Of a stretch of DNA of 64,000 bases, positions 35,482 to 49,096 are shown in pieces. Source of the DNA: Brachionus rotundiformis. Taxonomy: Eukaryota; Rotifera; Eurotatoria; Ploima; Brachionidae. The position numbers and the translations under genes were made by a program. Below the pieces are notes generated by a model. That model saw only the letters and a list, made by a program, of their open reading frames with translations, did not search any database and was not told the DNA's origin. Every line of letters begins with the position of its first letter. Within the stretch, counting starts at the first letter, position 1. Location of the stretch: positions 2,400,876-2,464,875 of the forward strand of contig JAESIW010000207.1 in the NCBI GenBank assembly GCA_016802295.1, in the 5' to 3' direction.

Positions 35482-37778
35482 AGCACGAAAACAAATTTTT
35501 AGAATGAAATTTTTTTAGTCTTGAAAGTAAAGTAGTATAATTTTTTTTCATTAAAAGAGGCTTTAATTTATAAATGCATGCTAAAATAAATAAATAAGAA
35601 TTAAATAGTTGAAAAAGATTAGATTTAAGGGCCTGTGTGTTTATCTAGCGTTTGTTTGTTAAACATAAAAATATTAAAAAACTCTATTTTTATCTTTTAA
35701 TATCACAGCACAAGGGTGGGATTTATAAACATTTCGAATGTCTTGAAATTAAAAGCAAATATTTTTGCCATGTTTGTTGATTAAGTCTTCCTCTTGGCTT
35801 GTTTGGCCAAGGCTAAGAGCTCGTACAAATATTTGAAATTATTATTTATGTCAAATATTTTAATAGACAAAGCAAGCATATTTTTTACAATTTGGAATAA
35901 AATCTATCTACTTTATAAATATAATCATACAACTAAAAAATATAATTATGTTCGATTTTAAGAAAAAAAGAATTGGTGCAAAAATTAATTGTTATATGAT
36001 GGCTTCAAAAATCATTAAGTTTCAAATTAGACTATTTAGATAAACTTGGCTTGAGTAATTTATTGTTAAAAACAAAACTAATTTAGACATATGTAAACAG
36101 CTAAGTTTATTATCATACATTTAAAAAATATTAACTTTATCTTTTTGAAAAAATTTAACAAAGGCAATTTTTATGCAAATTTTTTCCCATAATGAATTGA
36201 TTAAACAAAAAATTTTAAACAAATTACACATTGATTAACAATTATGGCAGGTAAATGGTCGCTTGTTGAGCATTTTCAAAATAAAAAATTATTCTTTATA
36301 TCCAATATTTTTATATTTTTTAAACTCTTTTTATCATGAGTACATTTTTTCCATAATAAAAAGTTGTATTTTTTTTCTAGTTAAATTTAAGTTTATCAAT
36401 CAATAATACTTTAATAATCTAATGTAATCAATTAGTATTTTAGTCAGAGAGGAAGTAAATTTTGAAGTTAATGAATTTAAATTCTATTATCCCTTTTTGT
36501 TGGTTGTAGATTTTTAATTAAGGTTATTTATTTAGAGATTCGATCAATCAGTTCTGTATAAGAGCTAATTTCTTATCTATTTTTACATTTCTAAAAGCTT
36601 ATCTATCAGCTTGAAGTCATGTTAAACTTATCTTAATTCAGCAACTAAAGTAAATCAATAGCTCGTCTTCATTTTATTTTCTCAAAGCAAATAATTCTCA
36701 TTTTAAGATTTAAAAGATAATTTTTTGTAAAAATAAAGTCCCAAATTTATCTATAGATAAAAATAAATTTCCAGATCATCGTTTTCTTAATAATTTTTTT
36801 TAAAATTAATATATGTCTGTCAATCGTAATTACACAAAGTATTTTAAGTTCATTTTTTGATTGATATAGAGCATTTTAATTAAAAAAGCGAACTCAATGG
36901 CTCTATCTGTTTAAAAAAAACTTAAATGTATGTCAATTGGAAAAAATGAAAAAGAACAAAAAAGCCCGGGATTAAGTAATCAATGAAAAGTTCATCTTTT
37001 CAAAATTGGCATTTTAGGTGCTTAAATAATCAAAAATTTAATTTAGAATTTCAATAAAGGCGCCTTCTAATCCAGCTCTGGAATTAATTTTAAAAATTTA
37101 ATTAGTCATTTAATCTAGTCTCCTGCTAAGACCAAAAATATTGCATGATAAGCGGTATTCCTTCTGGATTTAGGAAACAAAAAATAATAAAAATTTAATC
37201 TAAGAAAAAAAATAGATAAATGAAAAGTAAAAGCACGCTTTTAGGAAAATTGAGACACTAATACAAACTCTTGATGGTTAAGATTGCTCTATTTACCAAT
37301 CGATGGTACAATTAAAAGGTAAAATCGAACAAAAATTTTTATTAAAACAATTAAATAAATATGATTTTGAAAAAAAAAACAATAAATAAATAAATAAATT
37401 TGAAAAAAAATATATTTATCTAATCCGTTATCTTTTACTTTCGAGTTGGATCATTAGAAAATAAAGAAAGAGTATAACAAATTGGTTCAAATCTATGGTA
37501 GGATAATTAAATACAACAGACAACAACAAAATTAGATTTCTGGGCAAAAACTTCGCCAAAATGCCCAGTACAGCATAAATCACCATTAATCTATTCTTTT
37601 TTTTATGTGTTTGTGTGTGTTTACTTAATTCAATAAAATAACAAATTACCTGGAAAAATTGATTGATTTTGCCCAATATTTTTATCTTTAATTTTTTTTT
37701 CAATTTTTTTTTTATTATATTTAAATACAAAGACATTTAAAATATGAATAAAGTTTTATTTTTTTATGAAAAAAAAAA

Positions 37779-38293
<515 letters not shown>

Positions 38294-41200
38294 TTCAAAT
38301 ATCTCTCTATATTACTAAAAAAATCAACTTATCTAACCCAAAAAATAAAATATTATTTTAACCAAAAAAAAATTTTTTTTATATGTATATATTTATTTAT
38401 ACTATATTATATTTGGATATTTAAGAACCGAACAAAAAAATAATAAATTAAAAAATCGATTTAGAAATATATGTGCCAAAGTGTCACACAACGAGCTAAA
38501 TATTGGCCCAATACGGTCCCTAACTTGTCAACTAAACCACAAGTGGCACCCGGTTCCAATCTCACCGAGCTTTTGCCAGCATCCTTAAATGGAAAAAAAA
38601 TCAGAGATTTTTTCTCTACGCGCTTTAAATAACACAAATTTTCTAATTGAGCTAGAGCTTTTTGTTCTCTGTGTAGTTTTATTTTGAGGTAGGATGAAGT
38701 GAGCGCCTAATGAATAATAAAACATAAATTATCTGCCTTTTGAAATCATGTTGCAATTGCAACATTTCGAGCCTAGGCCAATCGGAATTAAGATTGAGCT
38801 TGATATCGGTTCTCGTTGCCAAAATAAAGCAAAAAAGTAAGATATCTGGGTTACTTTTGACTAACCTTGGGTTGTTATTGGTAACGTCAAATTTTTATTT
38901 AGATAAGTGAGAGTCTTTTTTCTTTGTTTTTTGTTATACTGAATACCAATGTTACCAATAGTTGATTGGCTTCGAAGCTCGATGCTGCAATGCAACAAAT
39001 TTGTTATGCAAATATAATTGAGTGTTGTCGGAAACTGTCGTTTTTTATTTTTTATCTTTTAATAAAATTTATAAAAATAATTTTTTTTCTATATAAAACT
39101 AGTGTTAAATTAAGCCAAAAAAAAAAAAAAACTCTTGAAAGACAAGAACTTGATCAGATTATGAGGCACGAACTTCAGCCGTGATTGAATCACAGTCTTT
39201 TATGTAATTTATTGATGATTAATTATGATAGATAGAAGAAAATTCGATTTATTGCTGGGAAATATCTGAAAATAGAGAAATGCAAAATTATGAAAGTGGT
39301 AGTACTAAAGATTGGTGCACAATTGATAATTATTAGGCACGCATTAATGTATGATGAATAGCTAAATTTACCCACTTATCCAAACTTATTTGTTGATAAT
39401 TAATCCAATTATTAAACAAGCACAGTTTCCAGAAAATTAGCTACAAAATTTACCAAATATATTGTATTGTCACATAATAAGTTTCTTTTTTATGGCAAAA
39501 TAAAAAAAGATGAAATTTTATTTTCTTCCTTTATTTTTTTCTTTCAGTCTTTCCATTAAGAGCTCTTGGTCTCTTGATGGTCGAGTGTCCCACATGACTT
39601 TGACTAATTAATCAAAATTCATTCATTTCAGGATAATTGAATTTGTATTAACTTGGAATATATTTACTTAAAAAAAAAGTGCATATTTCAAGCATATTAA
39701 ATTTGCATTACTTTAATCAAATTAAGTAACAATTTCCCCAAGCGATGCACCAAGGAGTATTTATCAATTCATTGAATATTTTTTATCTCATAAATTTAAA
39801 ATTTTCTCTCAACTAGGATACACAAAGAGCCTACTTTGAGTATGTAGGCTAGCTTTTATCTACAATTTTAATAAAATAGCAATCGTTTGCTTCTTTAGAC
39901 TCTTAAACTACATTTCTATTATTAATATTTTTTATTCTTTTTAATTAATTAATTCATGTCTAGTTTTGACAATACAAGTCTGATAATTTATGATTATGAT
40001 TTCTCGAAGCAACAAATTTGCCAGACAAGGAAATTAAAATGCAGTGACAAAATATACTTAAGTAATAATGATAATCATTGCGTCAGTTCTTCAAGGTTAT
40101 AAAAATATATCCCTTTTTTTTTCTATCATTATTAATTTTAAAATTTTATTTATTAGATAAAGCTAGTTTATTTTTCAAAACTGCTGCTTTTCAATTAAAT
40201 TTAGATTTTTTTAAAATATTATCTTGAGATAAAATGAAAAGCTTTGAAATTATAAATTTTACGTACTCAAAAATACTAAATCTTTTAAATTAATTTTGAT
40301 TAATAAATTCATTTTATTAATGATACAAAATATAGTTCATCAATTATTTTATCTAATTTTTTCGAAATAAAGTTTTCATATTATATGAAAATTACTTTCC
40401 TGGTATTTGATTATTGTATTAAGAATTAATTTTATACTAACATTGAATATTTTAGACAAACTATAGATTAATAAAGAAATATATTAATTCTGCTAAGAAA
40501 TCTCCTTTCTGTTTAAATTTTTTGAACTGTAAACCCAAAGTAAGCTTAATCAAGTTAAAATTGATAAATAATTTAAATTAACTGATATTATTTCATGCTT
40601 ACTTAAAAAAGCATTATCAGATCGAATTTCATTTTACTAATTATTCTGCTAATGACACATAATATAATAAAAAATTACTAAATCGATAATTTTAAAAGAT
40701 TTTTGTTTGATCGTTTGAAAAAAAATTTTTACAAAAATATAAAAAAAAATCAACTTTTTTAAATATTTTAGTTACCATATTGTCACTCATCAACTAGGAT
40801 GAAAATTAATTTACCTTTTGATGAATTTTTAAATTATATTAAATAAGTTTCTAATAATCTAAAATTATTAAATCACTAAAACTAAAGTAATTATTTAATA
40901 ACTGGAATAAAAAAATCTATGACATGAAATAATTGACTTTAAAATTATACCACAGTATAATTAAATTAATCTAAGTCATGTCATGAAAATAAAAAATCTT
41001 ATTTAAATGGCTTTGTGAAATTTGTTACACAATAAGGAAATAGAATAGAAATTAATGCTTAAGGTGGTGCAACATGGTGTTACATACTAAGTTGGCATCG
41101 ATTGTTAAAGCCTGTTAATCGATAATATTTTCAAAATCTCTGAAAAACACACTACAGCCAAATTCGTCCAAATTTAACTTAATCTAAATTTGTCAGAAGC

Positions 41201-42166
41201 TTTACTAGTAGTTACCGGTTAAACCTTAATGAAACTTTGGCAACAAAGCTTGCTTGAAAAAAGTTACAAGAATTTTTCTGTTCTATTGTACCAAATTTTA
41301 CAAAACAATTTAAATTCGATCCAGAATTAATCGATTATGAAATAATGTATGATAACATAAGCAAACAAAGCTTGAATTGCTTTTTTTGGCCAGAAGATAA
41401 AAAATTTAGTCAATAGTAACAATTAATGATCAAAATTTGGTTGAAAAAATATTTTCAAATGGCTGATTTGCCTTTTGTGGGGATATTAAAATTCAGTTTA
41501 AGATGAAAAAAAATTGTTAATCTATTTTTTTATAAATTAAATTTCAAATTACGATATTTTTTTTTTAGAATCTTGAGTTGCTATTGGAAATATGTAACAT
41601 TTTATAATTGATAATTCTTAATTAAATTGAGATATTTTCTTTTTATATTATTAGATAAAATAAAGGGTTATGAAAAAAAATTTAAATTTTACACACTTGA
41701 AGATATTAAATTTTTTTCATTAATTCTTTATTAAATAGTTTTCTTAAATAAAATTCGTTTTATTTTTTTTGGATTAAAAATTAATATAAAAAAAAGGCTT
41801 TAAGTATTATTCTTTTCTTTAAAATGTATACTAATACTTTCCAATATGGTTAAACATGGTTTTCTTTAAATAAAAATTTGTCTCCGTACTTAAAATTTAT
41901 TGATTTTAAGAGTGATTAAAATTTCATGATAAACTTGTATTTATTAATTTTCAGACAAAATTTAAATTTATTAAGTAAATATCAACTAAATTTTAACTTT
42001 GGCTCATAATAAATGTTTTTTCTTTTCTTTCTCACTAAATAAATATATTCAAAATTCTGTAATTCCTTTTTATCAGGACAATTAGAGCATTAAAAATTAA
42101 TAAATAACTATTTTATAAACATAAAAATAAATAAAAGTCTTTTAATTGTTTTGTCCTTTAAACGAA
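38294..42166. other. Intergenic region upstream of calmodulin copy 2
   Basis: About 3.9 kb. The first 0.6 kb is the promoter side of calmodulin copy 2. It has GC-richer patches, a perfect 18-bp palindrome ATGTTGCAATTGCAACAT (38748-38765; two C/EBP-like TTGCAA halves) and a nearby CCAAT (38777-38781). The short frame at 38966-39184 has no support. A degenerate palindromic repeat lies near 41009-41308 and is listed separately. Confidence 0.5.
41009..41308. repeat. Degenerate copy of a palindromic repeat family
   Basis: The ends (GGCTTTGTGAAATTTGTTAC at the left; TTCTGTTCTATTGTACC...TTTTACAAAAC at the right) match in inverted orientation and resemble those of the 44839-45202 element. The interior includes TGCAACATGGTGTTAC and AAAATCTCTGAAAAACAC, shared in altered form with repeats at 44.1-45.2 kb. 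It is probably an old MITE copy. Confidence 0.5.
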
Positions 42167-42734
42167 TTAATCTAAAGAACCTTTGAGTTTGTCCTTTACA
42201 ATTTTTTCCAAATTCCAATCGGCTTTTGAGTTGACCGCAATGCATTCTCTCGCCCCTGGCAAGCATCTCATTACCACTGTTTTGTGAGACTCGACTTCCA
42301 TTTTTTTCATTATATTCACACCATCAGGGCTCCATAAAATAATCAAAATTTCGTTCTGATTTTTTCCTTTGTTATCTTTGAACTCCACTTGAATGGGTAT
42401 AAACCTGATCTCATCCTCTGGCAATTTTCCTATCAACTCCTCCCAGTGTTTATCTTCAAACCATAAATTACAAAAATAAAAAGTTTCCTAGATTAAAATG
42501 AACTTTTTTCGGCATAAGTTTTGGCCGCTTTTTTCTTAATAGGTCCCTTCTGGTCCAAAATTAACTTTTTATCATCACTTGTGTATTTACATGTCAAATA
42601 AAGCTCCTTTCTGTCCTTGTTAAACATGTGATATGCTTTGACAAGCTCTATGTCCACTGAAAAGCCAATACCACCTGATGCCTTTAAAAAAAATGTTCTA
42701 AAACAAATTTTTAGAATTTGAAATATCTTACCAT
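42167..42734 (-). CDS. Cofilin / actin-depolymerising factor
   Basis: Three exons on the minus strand: 42734-42732 (the ATG alone), 42681-42504 and 42453-42167, giving 155 aa. The first intron directly after the start codon is the classic cofilin gene structure, and the sequence continues ASGGIGFSVDIELVKAYHMF. An ADF-H domain spans the whole protein: IKKKAAKTYAEK, HWEELIGKLPEDEIRFIPIQVEF, the actin-binding helix region ILWSPDGVNIMKKMEVESHKTVVMRCLPG, and the C-terminal ADWNLEKIVKDKLKGSLD. Cofilin binds and severs actin filaments in the cytoplasm. The Ser-3 regulatory position is present (MAS), so LIM-kinase-type control is possible. It is somewhat divergent from vertebrate cofilin, but length and motifs match. 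Confidence 0.9.
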
Positions 42735-44087
42735 TTTTTAATTCAAATAAAATATTTTTTACGATTTTTAAACTATTTATTTTCTGTAAATTTTAATAGT
42801 TGACTTGATAAATTTGAGCCTACGTTGATTTTCAAATAGCTGACGTAGAAATGTAACAATTTGGAATCAAGTATAAACTTGGTGACTAAGTTTAAACTTA
42901 AATGCGAAATATTAATTCATTAAATAAAATTAAATTTATATTTAAAAAAAAAAGATGTTTGCACAGCGTTTCTCGAAGCCTAGAAAACTCCAATTAGGCT
43001 AAATAAAGTTATTTTATCACCTTAATATAGAATTTTTCTTATTCTAAGCTCATGACTTTATTATTTTTGGACGAACTTATTATTTTGATATTAAAATAAA
43101 AAGCTATTAGTTACTTGCTCGAAGCAATACTCTATAACATTATTTTGAATTAAATTTAAATTTAGATTTGTTTTTATAAGAGAGAAGATAAGATTTTAAT
43201 AAAATTCAGATTAGAATTAATACGAAATACTATTTGAAATTAAATTTTTATTAAAATATTTTAAACGAAAATACTTAAAAATATTCAATATTTATTTAAT
43301 ATTTGTTAGATAAATTATTTAATGATACTCCGAAGGTGTTTTTATATTTAGCTAAAATAAAAAAAAATAATAAAAGACTTTTTAATTAATTTCTTTGAAA
43401 TAGATGCTTTTGCCTATTTAGCTTAATATTTGTATTTGGTAAAGCATTAAATATTTAAAAAAAAGAAGTTATTAATTTCTGTTTGCTAATTTAATTTTTT
43501 AAGTTTTAATTACTTGACTATTTTTAAATAGAATCCAAAAAAGTACAATTTTTTTACCTGAATGTAATCACATTATATCAATAATTTCAGATGTTTTGAT
43601 TCTTTATCCAAAGTTTAAATTTGGGAAGTTATATTATAAAAAAATATTTTAAACCTGAATGTTTGAAAATTCTGATTTATTATTAAAAAAACATAATAGG
43701 ATCTTTATCTAAATACATTTGACTTTTGAATAGATTCAGAAATTGAATTTTGAAAATTTATAGATAAATTTTTTTAAAAAAAAAGCGAATTTTAAAAATA
43801 ATTTTTTTTAATTTAATCAAGAATTGAAAATTATACAGAAAAATAAAGCTCTTAAAAATAAATTGTCAGTTAAAGTCCTAAATGGCATGCTAATGAAGCT
43901 GTTATTCTTCACCAAAATAATTCGTCCAAAAAGAAGATTTTATGAATGCCTCTGTATTTCATTAAAAATTGAGTGACCGGTTTCGACTTGGGAAAAATTT
44001 GCTACTCTGGCTCAGATCAGAGCTAAGAAAAGAGACACTCTAAGCTGTACAAAGAGTGAATAAGGAAAATCAGAATAAAGACAAAAT

Positions 44088-44262
44088 CTCTGCAAAATGC
44101 ACTGCAGTCAAGTATTTTCAAATTAAAATTATTCGAAATTTTACCAGAATTATTATTAAACTATGAGTTTTGTATTTACAGAGCTTGCTTTGATTTAAAA
44201 ATAAAGTTATAAGTATTTTTAACATTTTGTTCTGTACTATTGTACTGAATATATTAAAAAGA
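44088..44262. repeat. Fragment of the palindromic repeat family
   Basis: AAAATCTCTGCAAAATGCACTGCAGTCA and TTTTGTTCTGTACTATTGTACTGAA match the right halves of the repeats at 41.0 and 45.2 kb. No left half was found. Confidence 0.4.
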
Positions 44263-44488
44263 TTCATACAATTTGGTAAAAGTAAAATACCATTTATTAT
44301 AAGGATCTAGCCTAAACATATACAAAACTTGACTATTACGCAACTGGAAATTTTTAAACTGACAAAAATCATTTGTTTTTTCACTTAGGCAAATAAAAAA
44401 AGGTGGTCAAAAGTGTTTTGGGACGTTTGGTAGAATGGAAGATAAAAAAATATTAAAAAATTTTAAAAATTTTTCACAAAATTAAAGT

Positions 44489-44666
44489 TGGTTTGGTAAA
44501 TGCAACATGGTGCAATATTGATGGTTTAATCAGACGACTACTGCAAAACCTCTGCAAGATACAATTCGCAGTTCTATCATAATCTTTGAAGAAAAGGATT
44601 TTGCAGATCGTTTGGAGTCGTTAGATGTAACCATCAATATTGCACCATGTTGCATTTACTAGACCA
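44489..44666. mobile_element. Palindromic MITE-like element 1
   Basis: A perfect 30-base inverted repeat (44496-44525 against 44630-44659; sequence starts GTAAATGCAACATGGTGCAA) extends imperfectly outwards through TGGTTTG/TAGACCA and inwards through CGACTAC/GTCGTTAG. It has no coding capacity. Target duplications are not evident. Confidence 0.65.
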
Positions 44667-44838
44667 GATTTTTACATTAAAAAAAAGAAATTGGATTTTT
44701 TTTTATATTTCAAAAGGATATCATTAATTATAATCTTTTTAAACTTCTGATAGGAATAAAATTTTAAAATTTATTTAAAATGGCTTAAAGATACAATAAA
44801 ATCTTTCCAGTTTAAAAATTTTGTAACTCTAAACAAGC

Positions 44839-45202
44839 GGTTTTGTGAAATTCAGAACAAAATTGCAAAAAGAACAGAAAAAAATGTAAAAAATTTGAAT
44901 AACTTTTTTTCTAAAGGTTTAAACCTAATTCTGTAAATGCAACATAGTGAAACATTCAAAGTTGCATCAAATTTCTATGTCTGCTAATTTTGCAGAGTTC
45001 AGCAGAAATTAAATTTCAATATAATCGAGTGTAGTGCATTTAGCAGAGATTTTGCACATCATTTGCAGACTTATACAGTTGATGCAATTTTGAATGTTGC
45101 ACCATTCTGCATTCACAGAATTAATTTTAAACTTTTAGAAAAAACGTTATTTAATTTTTTTTACACTTTGTTCTGTTCTTTTGTACTGAACTTGACAAAA
45201 CC
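44839..45202. mobile_element. Palindromic MITE-like element 2
   Basis: Imperfect inverted repeats of about 140 bases begin GGTTTTGTGAAATTCAG on the left and end CTGAACTTGACAAAACC on the right. They share the inner core TGTAAATGCAACATAGTG / its diverged complement with element 1. The unpaired centre is about 70-80 bases. Probably a non-autonomous DNA element of the same family as 41009-41308. Confidence 0.6.
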
Positions 45203-47993
45203 AAACAACCAATCAGTGGCTTTTGCATTGTTTTGGTAAATATTGTTTCAGTTTCTATTGAGATTCGATACTATATCAATTCATATCAATTCTACTTGAT
45301 TTGTAGAATCATATTTATTTAAAACATAAAAATATCAACAAGATTGTTATTCACGATATAATTTCACTGACAAATTGTAAATAAACAGTTTAAAATTACA
45401 TCAAGTTTTTAAATATCCACAATGGTAATTCAATAATTTCAAAATTTTTCACTTCTTAAGTTTTTATTTTTTGGTGTTTATCAAATAAATAATTTAATTG
45501 CTAAATGGATTTAGCATTTAAAAAGGCATGTTTTTTTAACCAAAAATAAAAGTCATAATTCTCTAAAATAAAAAGATCTGATAAAATTTTGAATTTTCAG
45601 CATTATGGTTCTGAATTGGTAATATAAGATCAGAAATTGGTGATGAAATCGAAAATGACCAATTGGTCATTAGGACAATTTTTTGTCAGTATGATGACTC
45701 AATTTTTTAAGAAAAATATTTTTAGTTACTAAGTAAATATTATTTTATTTATTAGTTCAATTAAGGAAAAATTAAATGGAAAAAAGCTTTTAGAAAATAA
45801 AAAAAGAGCTCCTCTATTGCGAATTATTAATTAAAAAAAATTCTACAATCTGAGTCTTCACATAAATTTTTAAATACCTTTAAAGTTAAATAATTGCTGA
45901 CTTTAAGACACCAATGGCGTCAAATACACTCTTGATGACACTCGTGAGAGTTCGATGGCATGTCAGTGCATCATACCAATGCATATCCAAGTCTTCAAAA
46001 AGACCTTTTCTATGATTTAAAACCATCAAATCTAAATCTTAAATTTTATTTTTTCAATTAGATCACATTTATTTGCTTCTAATCTAGATAAGTATCTATC
46101 TTAAATGAAAAAAAATTTAAAGCTATTTTTAAATTTTAAAAAATGTCTCAAAACTAATTGAAAAAAAAGTCAAAATGTTCTATATTAAATTTAATTTTAA
46201 GATTATTTAGGAAGGCTGTAGATAGCGATTGAGTAATCAAGGAAAGTGTTTAAATATAATTCCATTAGATTTATCAAAATTGTTTAAAATCTGATCTTGT
46301 TTTATTCTGACGCATTTAGCACCATAACAGGAAATGTTTTGTAAAACAGCGTAGGAAGACGTCGTTTATGTTTCTAGACAATTAATTTTTATGTATTTAT
46401 TATTTTTAATATTTACTAATCACCGATTATTAAATAAATGAATCAAAGATCTGATTCAAATTTAGTTAATTACTTTTCAAAAAAGCTTTAAGGCTAAACA
46501 AAATATTGGCAAGCAAAATTAGGAGTTTAAAATTTCTAAATATATATATAAAAACAGATGTATAAATTTTCGTTGAGTTTTATCATTTTAGACATCATTT
46601 AGTCAAAGAAAGGTAATTATTTTAATGAAAAATCGATTATCATTATGTTCAATTAATCGTAAGAAATTAGGACCATCTCACTTATATAAACTGAATGCAG
46701 TTTTAAGATCATTAAATTTATCAAAATTATTTTTTTTTTGTGTAACAGATAAGTTATTTTAATAATTAAACCATGTGGCCATCATAAGGCTTTTTAGAAT
46801 AAAAAAGAAGCTCATTTGCTCATTTTTTCAACAGACAATGTAAAATAATTAAAAAATTTACATTTAAACTGTAAACAAAAATCAAATTCATTAATTTAAT
46901 TAGTTAAAGAAAGCTTTCAAAGCAAAATTTATTTGATTAAGTACAATTAAAAATTGAATTCATGTGGTGATTAATCAAAGTAAGGTTTTAAATGAGACAA
47001 AAAGCTTTAGCTATGCTATTGTCACATATTTACCAAATACAATACTTTTTTTTAATTTATTTTTTTTCTGCCGGGATCATAGATTGTTCTTACGTGCTGA
47101 ATTAAATTTGGGAATTGAAAGTGATCATGAACCTAATTGAAGGAATTTAAAAAAAAATTATTGATTTTAGCCAAAAAACTTAAACTTATTTTATTTGACA
47201 AGAAAAGTAATTTTTTTAATGGAAACTTTAAATTAAATATTATTCACTTCCTATCGGTGTTTTCCTATTAATTATTAGATTTCTTTTTAAACACAATTCA
47301 AAATTACTCTAAAGTCTACTTTTATCGACTCCCAGTCTTGGCTGGTACACGTAGGGGTTTTATGACGACAATGTCTTTAAGAAAATATAGATTATGTAAA
47401 AGATAATAAGCCTTTATATAAATAGGGACTAGTTTTAAAATAATATCATTTCTAATTCTATCAAATTGATGGAATTATTTATTAAATTCACCTCAGTTTT
47501 CAAATTCAATATGAGCGTTTGGTGCTTTTATAATTTTTTGATTTTAGTTAATTTTGTCAATCAAAAAAATTATAAATATTCAATTTTTACGTTCAAGGAA
47601 TTTATTTTAATTAAAAAAATAAATTAAAAATTTAATAAAATGTTTCCTTTTCTAGCTGTGAATACATTTTCAGGTGGAATAAACGAAAAAGCAATAAGAA
47701 TCCAAAAATGAATTTTGGTAGCTTTTTCTCAGGCAAATGTATTAAAAATTAGTTAGAAAAATTAAATTTAAAAAAAATTATTTTTCCTGATCATGACAAT
47801 ATTTACCAGTCTTAATATGTTCAAATTTTGTTCAATTAAAAGATTAAATTGAGTTGAATATCAATAGCTTGTTAGTTTCGTATAATTTCACAACAAGATT
47901 ATGAATAATTTTTCAATTTTACAATCAATAATAAAAATATTAAACTAAAATTTTTGTTTTAAAAAAAAATAGAAAAAATAAAGTTTGACTAAA

Positions 47994-48969
47994 ATGAAGA
48001 TAGTATCAATTTTAATGTGTTTTTTCTTGTCACATGTGATCGATTCCAAATTAACTTTTCCAATGGTGTATAGATGGAGCAAGAGAACACAAAGCTCAAA
48101 TGGATGCATTGATCCAACAGAGCCTTTTCAGTGTCCTGGTTCGAATATATGCATTTCACTGCAGTTCATTTGTGATGGTCATCCGGGTGATTGTCCTGAT
48201 GATTATGACGAAGACCAGGGTCTTTGCGTAGCTGGTATGTCCATCTTTTTTGCCATATTCATTTAATAAATTGATTTTTTCAGCGCGTCGTCCTCCAAAA
48301 GACACAATTCGCAGACTTTTATCCGCCCAGTATTCCAACTTTGGTCCCAAATTTGTAGAATACCTGTTTGGCAGCAAAGCTCTTCAATTGTTCTCGGCTT
48401 TGCCACCTATTAAAGCAATAGACATAATTACCATTTCTCTATCAGGTTAGATTATCTTTTTTATATTAAAATTTAATTTTTTTTTTCAAATTAATTGATT
48501 TTTAGTAAGGTGAACATTGTTTCTAAAAATATATTTTTCAATAAAATTAGAGATAATTTTAATATATTGATGAATATCAAAATTTAAAAAGACATGCAAA
48601 AATAGGATTTTTAATTTTAATAAAAAAATTAAAAAATCGATTTGAAATTTCTAGGCACTTAGTTTGATGCATTTTTAGTTTTAATACAAACAATTAATCC
48701 TCCAAAGAATCTAATATTAACTTACTCGTTTTTTTACTAATTTTAATTTTTATTTTATTTGCTTAGTTTCACCGACAATTGATGAATTTGCCAAAGTAAT
48801 GGAAATGACTGATGAAGAAAAAAATCGCTTGGCAAATGTATTGGAATCGTTGCATACTGGTCAAATAAATCAACTACCAGCATATATTGTCAATTCGGCC
48901 AGCGAAGGTCTTGGCACACTGACCGATCAGTTGATAAAAACCAATTTTCTTAAGCCAGAATACAATTAA
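47994..48969 (+). CDS. Prohormone-4 / IDLSRF-like neuropeptide precursor
   Basis: Three exons: 47994-48234, 48284-48445, 48767-48969, 201 aa. A signal peptide (MKIVSILMCFFLSHVIDS) is followed directly by a short peptide, KLTFPMVYRWS, and a KR dibasic cleavage site. This is the same arrangement as the insect prohormone-4 precursor, where the IDLSRF peptide comes straight after the signal. Next comes an LDL-receptor class A module (CIDPTEPFQCPGSNICISLQFICDG...CPDDYDEDQGLC) with the acidic calcium site. The conserved prohormone-4 C-terminal region follows: ARRPPKDTIRRLL, NFGPKFVEYLFGSKA, PTIDEFAKVMEM and a final LGTLTDQLIKTNFL. The family is secreted and neuroendocrine; its receptor is not known to me. 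An AATAAA occurs about 70 bases after the stop. Confidence 0.88.
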
Positions 48970-49037
48970 AATTATTTCTTCATAAATATTTATTATTAAT
49001 CTCAAGTAGTAATTTTATTTGTACAAATTTAATAGAT

Positions 49038-49043
49038 GTTTTA
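49038..49043 (+). terminator. Polyadenylation signal of the prohormone-4 gene
   Basis: AATAAA about 70 bases after the stop codon, in the short gap before the convergent GPCR stop at 49097. Confidence 0.4.
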
Positions 49044-49096
49044 ATAAAATATTAATTAATTAAATAAATAAATTGAATACATTGATGTGAATTTTT

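Larger units (their letters stand above)
34975..37775. other. Spacer between the two calmodulin genes
   Basis: About 2.8 kb, AT-rich. It holds the upstream region of copy 1, including an RFX-like palindrome (35468-35481) and a nested inverted repeat (35228-35299), both listed separately. No coding sequence is supported; the frame at 37428-37736 is lysine/phenylalanine-rich noise. Confidence 0.5.
42735..47990. other. 5.3-kb repeat-containing intergenic region
   Basis: No gene seen. The region holds at least two inverted-repeat elements (44489-44666 and 44839-45202), a related fragment (44088-44262), and a perfect 16-bp palindrome ATGACCAATTGGTCAT (45655-45670). A slightly GC-richer patch near 45905-46010 has a 30-odd codon open frame without recognisable similarity. 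Confidence 0.5.

Noticed and set aside
38966..39184. 72-codon frame upstream of calmodulin copy 2
   Set aside because: Interrupted by long Phe/Lys runs; no conserved motif.
45905..46010. GC-richer patch with a 30-odd codon frame
   Set aside because: No splice sites at both ends, no family resemblance; could equally be an old repeat.
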